Shown: positions 46,645 to 57,985 of the stretch, piece by piece
How positions within the stretch are numbered: the stretch's first letter is position 1
Layout: every line of letters starts with the position of its first letter
Source of the DNA: Diadema setosum
Lineage: Eukaryota > Echinodermata > Echinoidea > Diadematoida > Diadematidae
Direction of reading: 5' to 3'
NCBI GenBank assembly: GCA_033980235.1
Contig: CM067075.1
Coordinates: forward strand, 31,485,385-31,549,384
DNA: 64,000 nucleotides
Made by a program: the position numbers and the translations under genes
Notes under the pieces: generated by a model
Told to the model about the DNA's origin: nothing
Databases searched by the model: none
What the model saw: the letters and a program-made list of their open reading frames with translations, nothing else

Positions 46645-47184
46645 TGAAGTGTATTATCATGACATTTCCATCACCAGCAAATATTGTTTTTTGCGTGCAG
46701 ATTGTGTACCATCACAACGAATTAGCAATGCACCGTGGAAAGTGTGAGTGGCGATCGAGAAAAAGTCTGGAGTGATACAGAATACATACTGTACTTGTTT
46801 TGCTGAGTAAGTTTAAAAATCAAGCACACAATTTGATAATTGTTACAAACTTGCCTGTTGACCGGTAACCATGAAAAATTAAATAGCATTTAGAACTTAC
46901 AAGCTTTTGTCTGATATTTCTTGCTATGTGTTCTTTCAAAAGGGGAAAAAAACAGCAGATCGCAGAAATCTCATCGTTATTTACGAGCGACACATAAACA
47001 GTACACCAATATCAATGTGTGGGACACTGCATCGAGTTGAAGCAATATCACACTCGTATCGCAAACATAGACAAAATGTCAAAATTCTGTAACTTCTCGA
47101 TTTGAACATGCCAATAAACCGTAGATAATACTTTACCAATATGCATTTGTGAGCCGATTCCAAGTAACAATTATGAGAAATAAC

Positions 47185-47745
47185 CAGTTTCGACGTTCAA
47201 AGAATTCAAAATACAGCTGCTAGGCTTGTGACCCTTACAAAAAGATCTGATCTCATTACTCCAGTTCTCCAATCCCTCCACTGGCTCCCCATCCATCAAC
47301 GTATCACTTTTAAAATCCTCCTTATTGTTTACAAGATATGTAATAATCTTGCCCCATCTTATCTTAAAGATTTAATTTCCTTCCGCTCCTCCACTTCAAC
47401 CCGTTCTCTTCGTTCTTCCTCCGCTCTCCAATTATCACGTGGTCCCCGCACCTGTACACGTTATGGTGATAGGGCCTTTTCAGTTATTTCCCCACTTCTT
47501 TGGAATGAACTCCCTTTTAATATTCGTAATGCTGAAAATGTTGATAGGTTTAAGTCATTGTTGAAAACTCATCTGTTTACACAACCTTAATTTTGCTGTT
47601 GTTGTTGTTGCTGTCGTTATCATAATATGTACATAATGCTGTATTTTGTTTTATCGTTATATATATTATTTTTTCCCCGATTTGATGCGCTTAGAAACAT
47701 CAGTATTAAGCGCTATATAAATGTTATTCATTATCATTATCATTA
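47185..47745 (+). mobile_element. CR1/L2-type LINE 3' end (RT C-terminus and tail)
   Basis: From about 47192 the frame reads RIQNTAARLVTLTKRSD, LHWLPIHQRITFKIL, NNLAPSYLKDLISF, RYGDRAFSVISPLLWNELP and FKSLLKTHLF, then a stop at 47588. This is the classic C-terminal tail of CR1/L2/Jockey-group ORF2. The 3' region ends 'tttgatgcgcttag...taagcgctatataaatgttatt.att', the usual LINE tail, in a cattat repeat. It is 5' truncated, as expected for incomplete reverse transcription. Confidence 0.88.
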
Positions 47746-48861
47746 AAAAGAATTTCCGGTGACTGATACGGCAGAGACCACAACAAAAAACAAACGTTCG
47801 CTTCGGCGCAGCGAACAATTCTATGTACAATTGGCTTTTTGGAAAAGTTCACTCGCGAAGTCGGCGCATGCGCAATGTGTAACTACGAACTGGCTTAGTG
47901 TGTCATACTATGTTGACCCCAGCACAAAGCTCTTCACATGAGATGCTTTGATATTCCTCACGGATAACCTTACACATGACCACCACGGGGTAGCGAAATT
48001 CCTGGATGTAGCAACCACTGAAAGATGTTAGAGGCTTGAACATGAACATGCAAGTACAGGTAAATGACGGCTGTGCCAGCCAATACAAGAAAGCAGCTGC
48101 TCACGTCAGGTAAGAGGAAACACAAAGAAGGGACCTGTAACCCCCGACTACCAGAGAGGAGACAAAATCCTTGCTTGTTGAGAATCAACTACAACTCCAC
48201 AAGTGGCTCTGCAAGCCTTATGTGGTTAAGCGGTTGAGGTAAGTGAGGCAAGACTGGATTATTCCATCCCTAAATTGGAGTGGCACCTACAGGAAATAAA
48301 CCACACATACTGGCAGAGAAGGTGGTTCAATACAAATGGAATACACAGTCAGAGTGATATGGGATACAGAACTATTACATTGGGCATATATATATTTCTT
48401 GTCATATGTCTTGGCAATAGCTACACTTATCAAATGTCTGAGTAGGTATATTCAGCATGCACACGTGATAAATCTGAGAAAGATTTACAAATGTAAAAAA
48501 GGACATGAAATCAGTGCTGAGTTGTATCAAGATAGGCTTTGAAATATTTTCTCAGTGAGTAATATTATAGTTTTGATGTAGTATACGTGTATGGCAGAAG
48601 TAATGTCGGATCAATTTCAAGCTGAATCACACGAAGGTTTCATTACGTACATGTAGGAACGTTTGTCATTGTGGGCAAAATCAGGAGTTCTATGCTTACT
48701 GTAGTTACAAAGTTATGCAACCATGAATGACAAATACTAGGGGCATGGTCAATGTCTATGTAGAGCTGTTTATGTGTTCAATCAAAAGGCCACAATAGGG
48801 GCCAGGAATTCTTTGTGGTTTGGAAATTTACTAGGGTAAATTATCTTCATTGGGGGGCTAA

Positions 48862-49120
48862 TTGTCACGTAAGAATTCCGTGTTGTGTTTCGTCAGCTCC
48901 TTTGATTGCGCGAGGCGTCTGTACGCTCGTGCCATGACTGTGGTCAGAGGCCATGCCATGGGTATGTGTTTAGTGGAGAAGAGAAATAAAGTCTCTTTGA
49001 CCGGTGACCTTAAACTGATAAGTACAGTGTATATATTGTCTCATATCTGTGACAAATACGACATCCGAACTGCACTTGCGAGGGGCGCCGGGTGACCCCT
49101 GTATTACACAACGCTTGCGG
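48862..49120 (+). mobile_element. Possible LTR 3' part
   Basis: GC-richer than its surroundings, with an AATAAA near 48985 and a run ending 'gggtgacccctgtattacacaacgc', reminiscent of the R/U5 part of an LTR. The partner LTR was not found. Weak call. Confidence 0.25.
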
Positions 49121-49740
49121 GCTTCCAGGAGGGTGCGGGTGGAAAGAATAGGGGGGAGCTGCCATCATAGGATCCAACTTCATGATCATTGCTGCCAGCT
49201 GAATTAGGCAGAATTTTCCAAATGGCTACGGTTGGAGCCCAACTGTCATGTGCTGTCAGAGACAGCTTGAGACTGAGAGGGTATGTCGGTAGCCATAAGG
49301 AAGCCCTGAAGGTCAAAGAATGGTTTGACTTGAAATCAGCACAGGACACATGTTCTACATTGAAAGTGCTCGAACTAGTACAGAGTTACATGTAGATCTA
49401 GGTCTTCCTGATGCTAACAAGTGTGGTACCGAGGCTGAGTTTGAGGGTAAAATGGGGTGTAGTACTATTACTAGTACAGTAGTACCACTTTTAGTACTAC
49501 TACTGCTGCCAGAGGGTATGTGTGCGATGTCCAAGCAAAACAAATAGCATGAGACTTGATATATTTAGAGAGAGGTTCAGTTTTCAAAACGAAACTCAAA
49601 ACTGTAAATGAGGCAACCTCAAAAAGTGAAACATGTGTCCATCACTGTTGCAAATAAGACTTGGTCTATACATTGATGTGACTGTTATAATATCAAATTG
49701 CATGAATCTTGACATCACTTCTACGCAAGGCAACCATCAG

Positions 49741-49870
49741 CAATGAACCAAGAGCTTTATAATCAAGTCGTCATTGCTCTCCATATGGGACACCATGGAG
49801 CGACCAAGACATCCAAAAGTGAAAACAAGGCCTGGTACAAAGTGACTAGATTTACTTGGAAATGGCCATA
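49741..49870 (+). repeat. HHGA-module copy A
   Basis: First and isolated copy of the module that recurs at 52147-54160. It encodes NQELYNQVVIALHMGHHGA, SENKAWYKVTRF and KWP, then stops. It runs straight into TATDN2-like sequence. Confidence 0.8.
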
Positions 49871-50518
49871 GACATGCCAAGGGAGAGATGCTGGCTGGTG
49901 TCGGTGGTAATTCACCCAAAATATGCTGGCTCAGCAGGTGAAAGGAGATAGATGAGCTGAGTAAGCTCATCTGCAACCCTAATATACAGGCATTCAGAGA
50001 AATAGGGTTGGATTACACCTCCCCTACCCAGAATTGGGGCAAGCAACTTTCCTTGTTGAAAGCCTGCCTCAAGATTGGGGTGACAGGGAAGGTGTTAATA
50101 CTTCACATCCGGGCTCGCAAGGACGCCCCAGATAAGGATGAACCCTCCCGGATTTGGCGGAAGGCGATGCACTCATCCATAATCCGCTACCAGATGATCC
50201 ATATCCACTGTTGTGCGATTGGGACATCCGAGTTTGTGGCCTAGCGAAGGATGTTTCCCAACGTGTATTTTGGTTTCACAGCCCGGGTGCGATTTTTCAG
50301 CCCCAGCCAGCTGGAAGCACTGAAGAAGGTGCCAGTTAACCGCCGTCTGGTGGAGACTGATTCTCCACATCTTCCCCCTCCAAGGATCTCAAGATCACCA
50401 ACCCGGTTTATATTGGGGAGGTGGCCTCGCTTGTTGCTCGAGCACGAGGGGAAGCCTTCGCCCCCCTTTTGGAGGCAACCAGGGTTAATGCCCTCACCCT
50501 CTACGGGAATTAAAGGGA
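49870..50518 (+). pseudogene. TATDN2-like (TatD family DNase) pseudogene
   Basis: Across three frames it reads the C-terminal TatD domain in order: WLVSVVIHPKYA; IQAFREIGLDYTSP; ACLKIGVTGKVLILHIRAR with APDKDEPSRIW; IHIHCCAIGT; FPNVYFGFTARV; RRLVETDSPHLPPPR; NPVYIGEVASLVARARGE; and LLEATRVNALTLYGN with a stop at 50512-50514. TatD proteins are metal-dependent nucleases; the metal ligands E, H, H and D of the motifs EIGLD, LHI, IHC and ETDSP are visible. Frameshifts near 49938 and 50395 and a TAG stop at 50242 disable it. No introns lie inside, so it may be a retrocopy or a fragment of a large intronless gene. Confidence 0.75.
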
Positions 50519-51105
50519 ATAGGACTTACAGTGGGAGCTGGCACAGCCCCACACTCATCCACCGTCATTGACAGTGGGAGGATGCCCCCCCCCCCCCCCA
50601 CACGTTTGAAAGAGTATTTTGTACACAATGTTTGGCACGGAGGAAATTCTATTTGGTGAAGTATTTTTTCTGGGTTTATACCTCATTTCACTCAGGGTTG
50701 CAGAGTTTATCTCTGTGTGTCATTCATCAACCCCGTCACCGGACTTCCCCACGACCATTCTCCAAACGTGGATGCGGTCGCAGTGGAAGCCACCAGGAGC
50801 AACATAAACGGAAGAGCGGCAAGAGAGTTGACACCGATTTCAACACTATACCGGCAGGAGCATCTAAACCTGTACCTGAGGAACGAAGGAGCGGCCGCAC
50901 TCCTCCCATCATTCAGGTATGTTCGCCCCCTTTTCCCCCTCTTTTCCCCCAAGTGTAGTTAAATGTCAAATGCATTATTTTGGTGCGACAAACGAACCAG
51001 AGCTCAGAGGCCTAGGTAGTATCTCTAAGGCTAATAACTCAATGCCCCACACGATCACGCTGCCGACATCCTTGCAACCATGACGGAAGCTTCGCATGAG
51101 GGAAC
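50519..51105. other. Unassigned stretch with protein-like frames
   Basis: Overlapping frames across 50632-50962 (for example EERRSGRTPPII and NLYLRNEGAAALLPSF) have coding-like composition but no domain I can name. Poly-C at 50586-50599. Possibly retrotransposon spacer. Confidence 0.3.
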
Positions 51106-51109
51106 ACAT

Positions 51110-51440
51110 GACAGAACATGACGGAACTTGACGGAACTTTGCATGACGGAACACATAAGCGAAGCAAAGGAAAGACAGAAAAAGAACTATGATGCGAGAC
51201 TAACAGTAAATAATTATGCAGCTGCTGACTCCAAAGCTAAATCCCTATTGTGATGGGTCGGTCCCTGTGTAGTAATTAGGAAATTAAGTGAATTGAACTT
51301 TGAAATTCGAATCAAACAGGCGGTAGAACTTAACTTTTGCATCAAATCCGCCTGAAGCCATATACTAGCACCGATGTTCCACCATGGATCACGAATTTAG
51401 CTCAGAAGTTGAAAGATAAAGGCAATCCAGGGAAACGTCA
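51110..51440 (+). pseudogene. Degraded retroelement integrase tail
   Basis: Reads (with stops) SEAKERQKKNYDARLTVNNYA, then LKPYTSTDVPPWITNLAQ. This follows the 'A...RQK..YD.R', '...LKPY' order of the region after a Ty3/gypsy integrase core. Several stops; dead. Confidence 0.45.
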
Positions 51441-51773
51441 GGCTGGAACACAGACTAACCCCAAGGACACAATATGCTCCTGTCGGAGCACGGGACAGTC
51501 TCAACCCCCACAGCGATTCAGATGGTGACAGGACCACTTTCAGTCTCGTGCCTGACGAACTGACACGCTCCCACGGCCACCTGTGCATGAGCTTTGAGTA
51601 CTTCAAGCCACTGGCCTTCTTTCATACAGTTCCCTGTTAATCCAGAATAAACTTGTATGCCCGCCATGTCTTACCTGGGCATGACATTGATCTCTCCAGT
51701 CAGCCCCGCTGACACGTCAAGGTCTTCTCCCGACTACAATTCAGCATTGGCGTCAACCTCGGCCTCCTGAAAT

Positions 51774-52148
51774 GTGCGGTACCATGGGGGAAACATGACG
51801 TCGACGTTGCAGCCTGGACCGTTGTCATCGCCCAGAGAGCAGGTATTTCTTCCTTCCGCACTACCGATGCCAGCAAACAACAGGAAGAGGAAAGCAGACA
51901 GCGTTACCACTTCTATCCTCGAGGATGATCGCAACAAACTTGACATTATCCTGTCTGCGGTCAAGTCTCTCGAAATAAAGCTGCAGAACGATATGACAGC
52001 AATCCGCGCCGATATCAGCTCTCTGCATGCCCGCCTGGACGACGAACACGAGGGTCAATGCCAGAGCACGACGACTGTCCAGCAGGATTTCGCAAGTGGT
52101 GTAAACTTTTTAGCTGCTGCAATCTCGAAGCACAGGAAGTGGAAGTGA
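51774..52148 (+). CDS. Unrecognised 124-residue open frame with coiled-coil segment
   Basis: The N-terminal third is Ser/Pro-rich, followed by a basic NNRKRKADS stretch and a heptad-like helix (DIILSAVKSLEIKLQNDM, then AIRADISSLHARLDDE). This resembles the start of LINE ORF1 or gag-like proteins but is not diagnostic. It ends just where module copy B begins. May be a mobile-element remnant. Confidence 0.3.
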   Translation: MRYHGGNMTSTLQPGPLSSPREQVFLPSALPMPANNRKRKADSVTTSILEDDRNKLDIILSAVKSLEIKLQNDMTAIRADISSLHARLDDEHEGQCQSTTTVQQDFASGVNFLAAAISKHRKWK

Positions 52149-54160
52149 GGTGAACCCAGAACTTTATAATCAAGTCATCATTGCTCTCCGTATGGGACAC
52201 CATGGAGCAACCAAGGTAGCCAAAAGTGAAAACAAGACCTGGTACAAAGTGACTAGATTTATTCGTAAATGGCCATCAGTACAGATAAAGACCACTTACA
52301 ACCCGGTATCCTGTTTTCTAGAAGATAGACTTGTCATGCCATCAAAAGATGGTACCGACAGAGTCATACTTCCCAGAGATATATTTGATCTCATAGTAAC
52401 GTTGAGATATTTCTGTGGAGAGGGCACCTTGCAAGGATTTTGTATAATGCAAGGACACCATGGAGCAAGAAAGGTAGCCAAATCTGAAAACAAGAGGTGG
52501 TACAAAGTGACCAGATTTATTCGGAAATGGCCATCAGTACAGATAAAGAATGTGTAAAATCCAGTATCCAGTTTATTGGACTTCTGCGCAAGACATGGGG
52601 AAAACGACAAGGCAACCATCGGCAAATAACCAAGAGCTCTATAATCGAGTCATCATTGCTCTCCATATGGGACACATTGGAGCAACCATGGATGCCAAAT
52701 CTGAAAACAAGACACGGTACAAAGTGACTAGATTTACTCTGAAATGGCAGTCAGTAGAGATAAAGAATGTCCACAATCCAGTATCCACTATCCGTCATGG
52801 CGAATCTTCACAGAGTTTGAGAAATGGTCTTCCTTGGATATGCAAATGGAGTGATTGATGATGAGGAGTTTGTACTCCTATATGACACAAATTGATTTTA
52901 ATTACTCAACTTATGAGCCATTTGATCTTGGGCATTACGACGACAAGTAAAAAGCATATTTCAGGTAAGCAAACAGGTCGCTCTCATGAGGGACATGCTG
53001 CTTGTAGGCTAGTACTACATCCTGCCTAAGGTCATCATTATGCTCTCCCTATGGGACACCATGGAGCAACCAAGACAGGCAACAGTGAAAACAAGACCTG
53101 GTACAAAGTGAATAGATTTATTTTGTAAATGGCCATCAGTACAGATAAAGAACATGTGTACAATCCAGTGTCCAGTTTACTGGACTCCTACATATATGCA
53201 AGACATGGGAAAAACGACAAGGCAACCATCAGCAAAGAACCAAGAAGTCTATTCAATCAAGTTGCCATTGCTCTCTGTTGGTTGTACAGTGTGCACGTTC
53301 ATGATTGTGAATTGTTGCCCTCTAGTGCCAAGTGTTGGCCAAGGCTTTTGCCATCATGGCCGAATAAAGCCATCCATTTCCCTCTCACCTCTATCTGTGA
53401 TCGTCTGGTTTATTCTCCGTAATGGCGTGGCGACTAGCGTTGGAATAACGAACTCATTGCTAACTACCCAGGGAAGATTATTAACTCCAAGATGGAGGTC
53501 AGGCGTGCAGCAAGCTGGTGCCATGACCAAGTTGCAGATGGTGACGTGACAGACGTTAGTTCTATTCGTCCATCAGTACAGATAAAGAATTTACAACCCA
53601 GTATCCGGTTTTCAAGAAGATAGACTCATCATGCCATCAAAAGATGGTACCGACAGAGTCATACTGCCTAATCTTATGTCATCAAGACATTTCTGTGAAG
53701 AGCTTGCCCTGTTGGTAAGGATCTCATATAATGTAGGGACACCAAGGAGCAACCAAGGTAGCTAAATCTGAAAACAAAGACGTGGTACAAAGTGATTAGA
53801 TTTATTCAGAAATGGCCATTAGTACAGACAAAGAACATGTGTACAATCCAGTATCCAGTTTACTGGACTTCTACAAAAGACATGGGGAAAATGAGAAGGC
53901 AACCATCAGTAATGAACTAAGAACTCTATTCAATCAAGTCGTCATTTCTCTCCATATGGGACACCATGGAGCAAACAAGGTAGCCAAATGTGAAAACAAG
54001 GCCTGGTACAAAGTAAATAGATTCATTCGTAAATGGCCATCAGTACAGATAAAGAACATTTACAACCCAGTATCCCGTTTTCTTGAAGATAGACTTATCA
54101 TAAATCGAAAGATGGTACTGATAGAATTATATTTTTACACAAAGATAAATTTGATCTGAT
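52147..54160 (+). repeat. Broken tandem array of the HHGA coding module (six copies, B-G)
   Basis: The phrase 'ggacaccatggagcaa' or close variants recur at about 52193, 52452, 52669, 53053, 53738 and 53957, each followed 70-75 bp later by 'aaatggccatcagtacag'. The translated module reads MGHHGATKVAKSENKTWYKV, TRFIRKWPSVQIKN, YNPVS, then RHGENEKATISNE and LFNQVVIALH leading into the next copy; period about 215-260 bp. Some copies add FLEDRLVMPSKDG and RVILPRDIFDLIVTL. GHHGA...K and the LPRD...L pattern faintly recall the H2C2 zinc-binding region of retroviral-type integrases, but the family is not identified. All copies carry stops or shifts. One interval is filled by LTR-like DNA (53270-53560). 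Confidence 0.75.
53270..53560 (+). mobile_element. LTR-like insertion inside the module array
   Basis: Unique sequence between module copies E and F with 'gttggttgtaca', an AATAAA at 53365-53370, pyrimidine-rich 'tttccctctcacctctatctgtg' and then 'tggcgtggcgactagcgttgg', resembling an LTR 3' half plus leader. No second LTR; tentative. Confidence 0.3.
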
Positions 54161-54534
54161 GGTAACATCTCCCTACAGAAGGCACAACGGATCTCCCTAT
54201 AGGAGGCATGATGACAGTTCATCTCACCCCTCCTCCAACTGATTGCCCCCCTGATATCAATATATGCAGCCAGGATACCAAGTTGAGAAATTGTGATGTT
54301 ATCATCAGGAAGGGTCATGCTGAACATCTTCAAGCATTCTCACTGCTGGGGTAAAACATATGCTAGCTCCTTGCCGAAAGAAAATTTCTTGCGGACCTTG
54401 TAAACTTTGCAGTATATCATCACCTAAATACTATCATCTATGTGATCTAAGTCTGATGCCCTTGTATCCATTATTAGGGAGCGCAGAGTGGATAATAACG
54501 ATACACAAATGACAGATTGCATTTGTACAGTATG
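54161..54534. other. Gene-free stretch
   Basis: No exon or named repeat recognised. Confidence 0.4.
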
Positions 54535-54870
54535 TCCAAAAAAAAATTACAACGGGGCCCTCCGCAATGATATCTTTAAAAATAGTGAATCGATCTAAAT
54601 ACAAATTCAGGGTATGAAACTATAACTCATTGCCCACATCTTACAGAAAACCCCATTCGATTCGCTTCAGTGGTCAAAGAGAAATACGGAATTTTGTAGA
54701 GGATGTCGGGAATCTCTTCTGTCCAAGTTCTGTCTATTGTTCACACACAAGATCATCGAAACTAACTCGGAAGAATCTGATTCATGACATGCTTTACAAC
54801 AATCCACATTTCTCTGTGACCGCTTAACCAAATCGAATGGGGATTTCTGCAAAATAGAGCTAAAATGTTA
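54535..54870. repeat. Left arm of a ~335-bp inverted repeat flanking the pogo element
   Basis: It matches 62010-62345 in reverse complement, including 'aatgatatctttaaaaatagtgaat', 'gggtatgaaactataactcattgcccacatcttac', 'cagaacttgg' complements and 'tgcaaaatagagctaa.atgtta'. Each arm itself begins and ends with inverted 'accccattc.att' segments. Confidence 0.85.
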
Positions 54871-55289
54871 GGGGAGAGCGGGGCAATAACGGACGTGGGG
54901 TAATAACGGACACTAGTACTTCACCATCTTGCCGGTAGGTGGCGTGATCCAGACTCCGCCCATATTTCGCTAGACGAATAACGTAGACATGTGCAAAGTG
55001 TCAGCTCCACTCGTCCTTTATTGGCGAAATTATCACAATTAACGGTAAGTAAACCCATCAAAATAAGATATTAAGCATTATATAATCGATCATAAGTATA
55101 TATTGTTATCGATAATGAGTGATGACCCTATGTTCGAAAGATTTGGTGTGGATTGGGATTGTTGTCAATGAGATGTGAGCAAATATTTCCGTGATTGTTT
55201 TAGTGTAGCCAGGGATTATTAGTCGAACATCACTTGGGGCAATGACGGACATATGTCCGTTATTACCCCAATATGTCCGCTATTACCCC
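54871..55289. promoter_or_regulatory. Left TIR and subterminal transposase-binding boxes
   Basis: Five copies of GGGG(T/C)AAT(A/G)(A/G)CGGAC: direct at 54880-54894, 54897-54911 and 55236-55250, and inverted at 55255-55269 and 55275-55289. The inner two form an inverted pair around 'atat'. Binding is inferred from repetition at both ends of the element. Confidence 0.75.
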
Positions 55290-55336
55290 CTAATTTTTTT
55301 CTCTTGAAGTTTTCTCAATCAAATCATTTCATGTGA

Positions 55337-57951
55337 CAGGCCCGTAGCCAGGATTTTTCAAGGGGGGGTGCGGTCACTAAAAAAACGGACCTTCGGTACC
55401 AATAACAATGATGACACACACACACATACACACACACACACACACATACACAATTATATATATATATATATATATATATTCTTTGGACGGCCGAACTACA
55501 AAAGTTGTATAAGAATTTGCGCGCAAAGCGCGCCGCAAATTGTGAATTTTGACTGTTTTAATGACGTTTTAAAGTCTCGAGGAAATTTGTATTTTTGTCT
55601 GTTGCATGCAATTGCGTTACGGTATTTCATCTAGGAAATAGTAAAAACTCATTTTGCCAGGAAGTTGCAAAGTTTAATTGTGTTCGAGACTCTGCGCGCG
55701 TAGCGCGCCGCAAAATTGAGAATAGTGATTTTCCTGGTGTTGTTTTAACTTTTATTTTTTCTATTGTATACCCGCGTTAGCAGGCCTGAAGCCAGGATTT
55801 TTAAAGGAAGGGGGGATTGCGTTAATTAACAAAACGGTCCTTTGATACTGTCCCGGGAGGGGTAGCGACAATTAAAAGGTGGACACCATGCTCATACATG
55901 GACTTTCAAAATGGCTCCTGTCAACGAGTAATGATCATATGATTTTTTCGGGCCTTAAAAACAAGTATTCCTTAAATGTTTCCTGCACCCTAAAGAAGTA
56001 CTTCATCATGATTGAACAATATACCATTTTCCCAAATTTCGGTCTTTTTGATACCCTTTGATTATGACGCTCGTACATCACACTTTCCATCTAATCCGTG
56101 AGAAAAAACGACCCCTATTACGCGTTTTCTTTAGCGAGTATGGTCACGGTGTCCACCTTTCAGTTGGAGTTTTCCATCCCATTGGATGCTGTTTGGAAGA
56201 TGAAACATTCACTTTACTATACAGTATATCAGCCGTTGGTATGCGAGTTTGTCAAAAACGAAAATAAATAAGAAAATTTTTAAAGCAAAATGAATTGTAA
56301 ATGTGAACCATTTATATTTTGCCTCCTTGTGGTAGGATATTTCCAGCATTTCCGAACTTTCAAATAATCATTTTAGATTTAATAATATTAAAGGTAGTAG
56401 ATCCGATTCGCAAACATCTCCAATATCAGACAAATGTCATATTAACCATCATGCTAAGAAGGTTTTCTTTGTGAAATTTGGAGGTCAGTGAAATTCAAAA
56501 ATTAAGCATCCGTTAGCCATTGGAAGAAGTTGAGTGCAAATTCAGACCTCAGGCTTAGTGCTCAGATGTTTTCCTATTTGATTTGATCTGTCGTATACTG
56601 TGCACGCTATGATACATACTGGAATGGTTATTTCTTATTTATTAAATTATAGTAGCATATTTGGTTACTAGCTGTCTCTAGGCATTTTCGAATTTGGGCT
56701 GCAAAGAGATCCACTACCTTTAAGTTAGAAGAGAGATAAGTAAATAATGATAAAATAAACAAACAAAAAAGAATGAGTTTCTTTTGTAATACTATCTGAC
56801 AAACTTTTTACTTTGCCATTTTACTTCATAGCTCTGCACTTTCCATTCTCTCCCATACCCTCTTACCCATTACATTTAAATGAAATACAACTAAAATGAG
56901 TTTGCGTGCCTGCATAATACTCTTTGGAAATTATAAGTGAAAATGTTCTTAGGTTTTGGCTCACTTTAAAATGAGAACCAATAGAACTGTCACAACATGA
57001 GAAAATGTATAAGTAATAATCAACACTACATTTCCGAATTTGGCCTGCAAAGAAATCCGCTACCTGTAAGTTAGAAAAGAGATTAGTAAATAATGATAAA
57101 ATAAACAACAAAAAAGAATGAGTTTCTACCGCCGTATCCAGAACAGAGCCTGAAACGGTGCGGGCTCAAGAAATCGTTTGTACTATAATACGTCTTGAAG
57201 TACTGTGTGATACTGTTGACTCAGACTTCTACAAAGCTGTAAGTGAGAATTGTAATCCAATCCGACTCATTACCTGAGATATTTATGAAAATATATCAAT
57301 AAAGAATATAAATTAAATAACGATGCGTCACAATGCAGTCTAACGCTCTCACAATGCTATCATACATAGGGTTTTTCACTGACTGTTTTTACTCCGGAGC
57401 TCTTGCAATACTCAGGCTTTTCCTACTATATCTTTGTGAGACGTAGATATAAAATGTCTCAGGTTTTCGATTATAGTAATTTCGAGGAAATTTCTTTAAT
57501 TTTTATCATATATGTAAACTTGAGGCTATTAGATTTTCATCCACTTACCTCTGCTCCTGTGAAAAAATGCAAGTGTCAACCTCAATGTCATCCACGAATC
57601 GCACGTACTCGGGCGGCCAGTGGAAAAAAAAAACACCGGTCACACACGCCAAGGGCCATGGCATGTAGTGCCAATATAATAATAGCTCGCACAAACTGAT
57701 ACATAACATTTGTGTTTGTGTGCATGGGGACGATCCGATGGTTCATACAACAAAAGGGTTTCGTACAATTATTTTTAACATTGTTAAACGAACTCTTCCA
57801 CATTTACGTAGCGTATAATGTGTCTTTATATTTATTTGGATTGTTATCTTGAGAATTGCTAAAAACCGTTATTATGAAAAAGTGGACCTTTCAGAATTTG
57901 GGGGGGTGCGTACGCACCCGACGCACCCCCCCCCCCCTGGCTACGGGCCTG
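55337..57951. mobile_element. Nested non-autonomous TIR element
   Basis: The ends 55337-55352 and 57936-57951 are perfect 16-bp inverted repeats (CAGGCCCGTAGCCAGG), flanked by a 5-bp direct repeat TGTGA (55332-55336 and 57952-57956). A second, diverged terminus-like copy starts at 55781 (gcaggcctgaagccaggattttt). There is no transposase; the interior is AT-rich with CA/TA microsatellites (55416-55480) and a TTAA-flanked MITE. TIRs of this CAG..CGTAGCC type are seen in hAT-like elements, but those duplicate 8 bp, so the superfamily is uncertain. It landed 34 bp upstream of the transposase ATG. Confidence 0.8.
56388..56723. mobile_element. TTAA-flanked MITE (Kolobok-like), copy 1
   Basis: Flanked by TTAA (56388-56391, 56720-56723), with ends AGGTAGTAGATC and the complement of GATCCACTACCT. 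Same family as 60338-60700. TTAA duplications with AGG-starting ends fit Kolobok-type elements better than piggyBac. It lies inside the nested element. The right end with ~90 bp of flank is repeated in diverged form at about 57030-57123. Confidence 0.75.
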
Positions 57952-57985
57952 TGTGATGATTAAAATACCTATTACTGTTTTTCAG

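Noticed and set aside
47990..48260. Possible second integrase tail (YQRGDKIL..., KPYVVKRL)
   Set aside because: Only short, stop-ridden pieces resemble retroelement sequence; too weak to call.
57953..57985. Transposase start upstream of 57986
   Set aside because: These codons lie in the intron-like stretch ending in 'tttttcag', and the family start MVRKYK follows immediately after.
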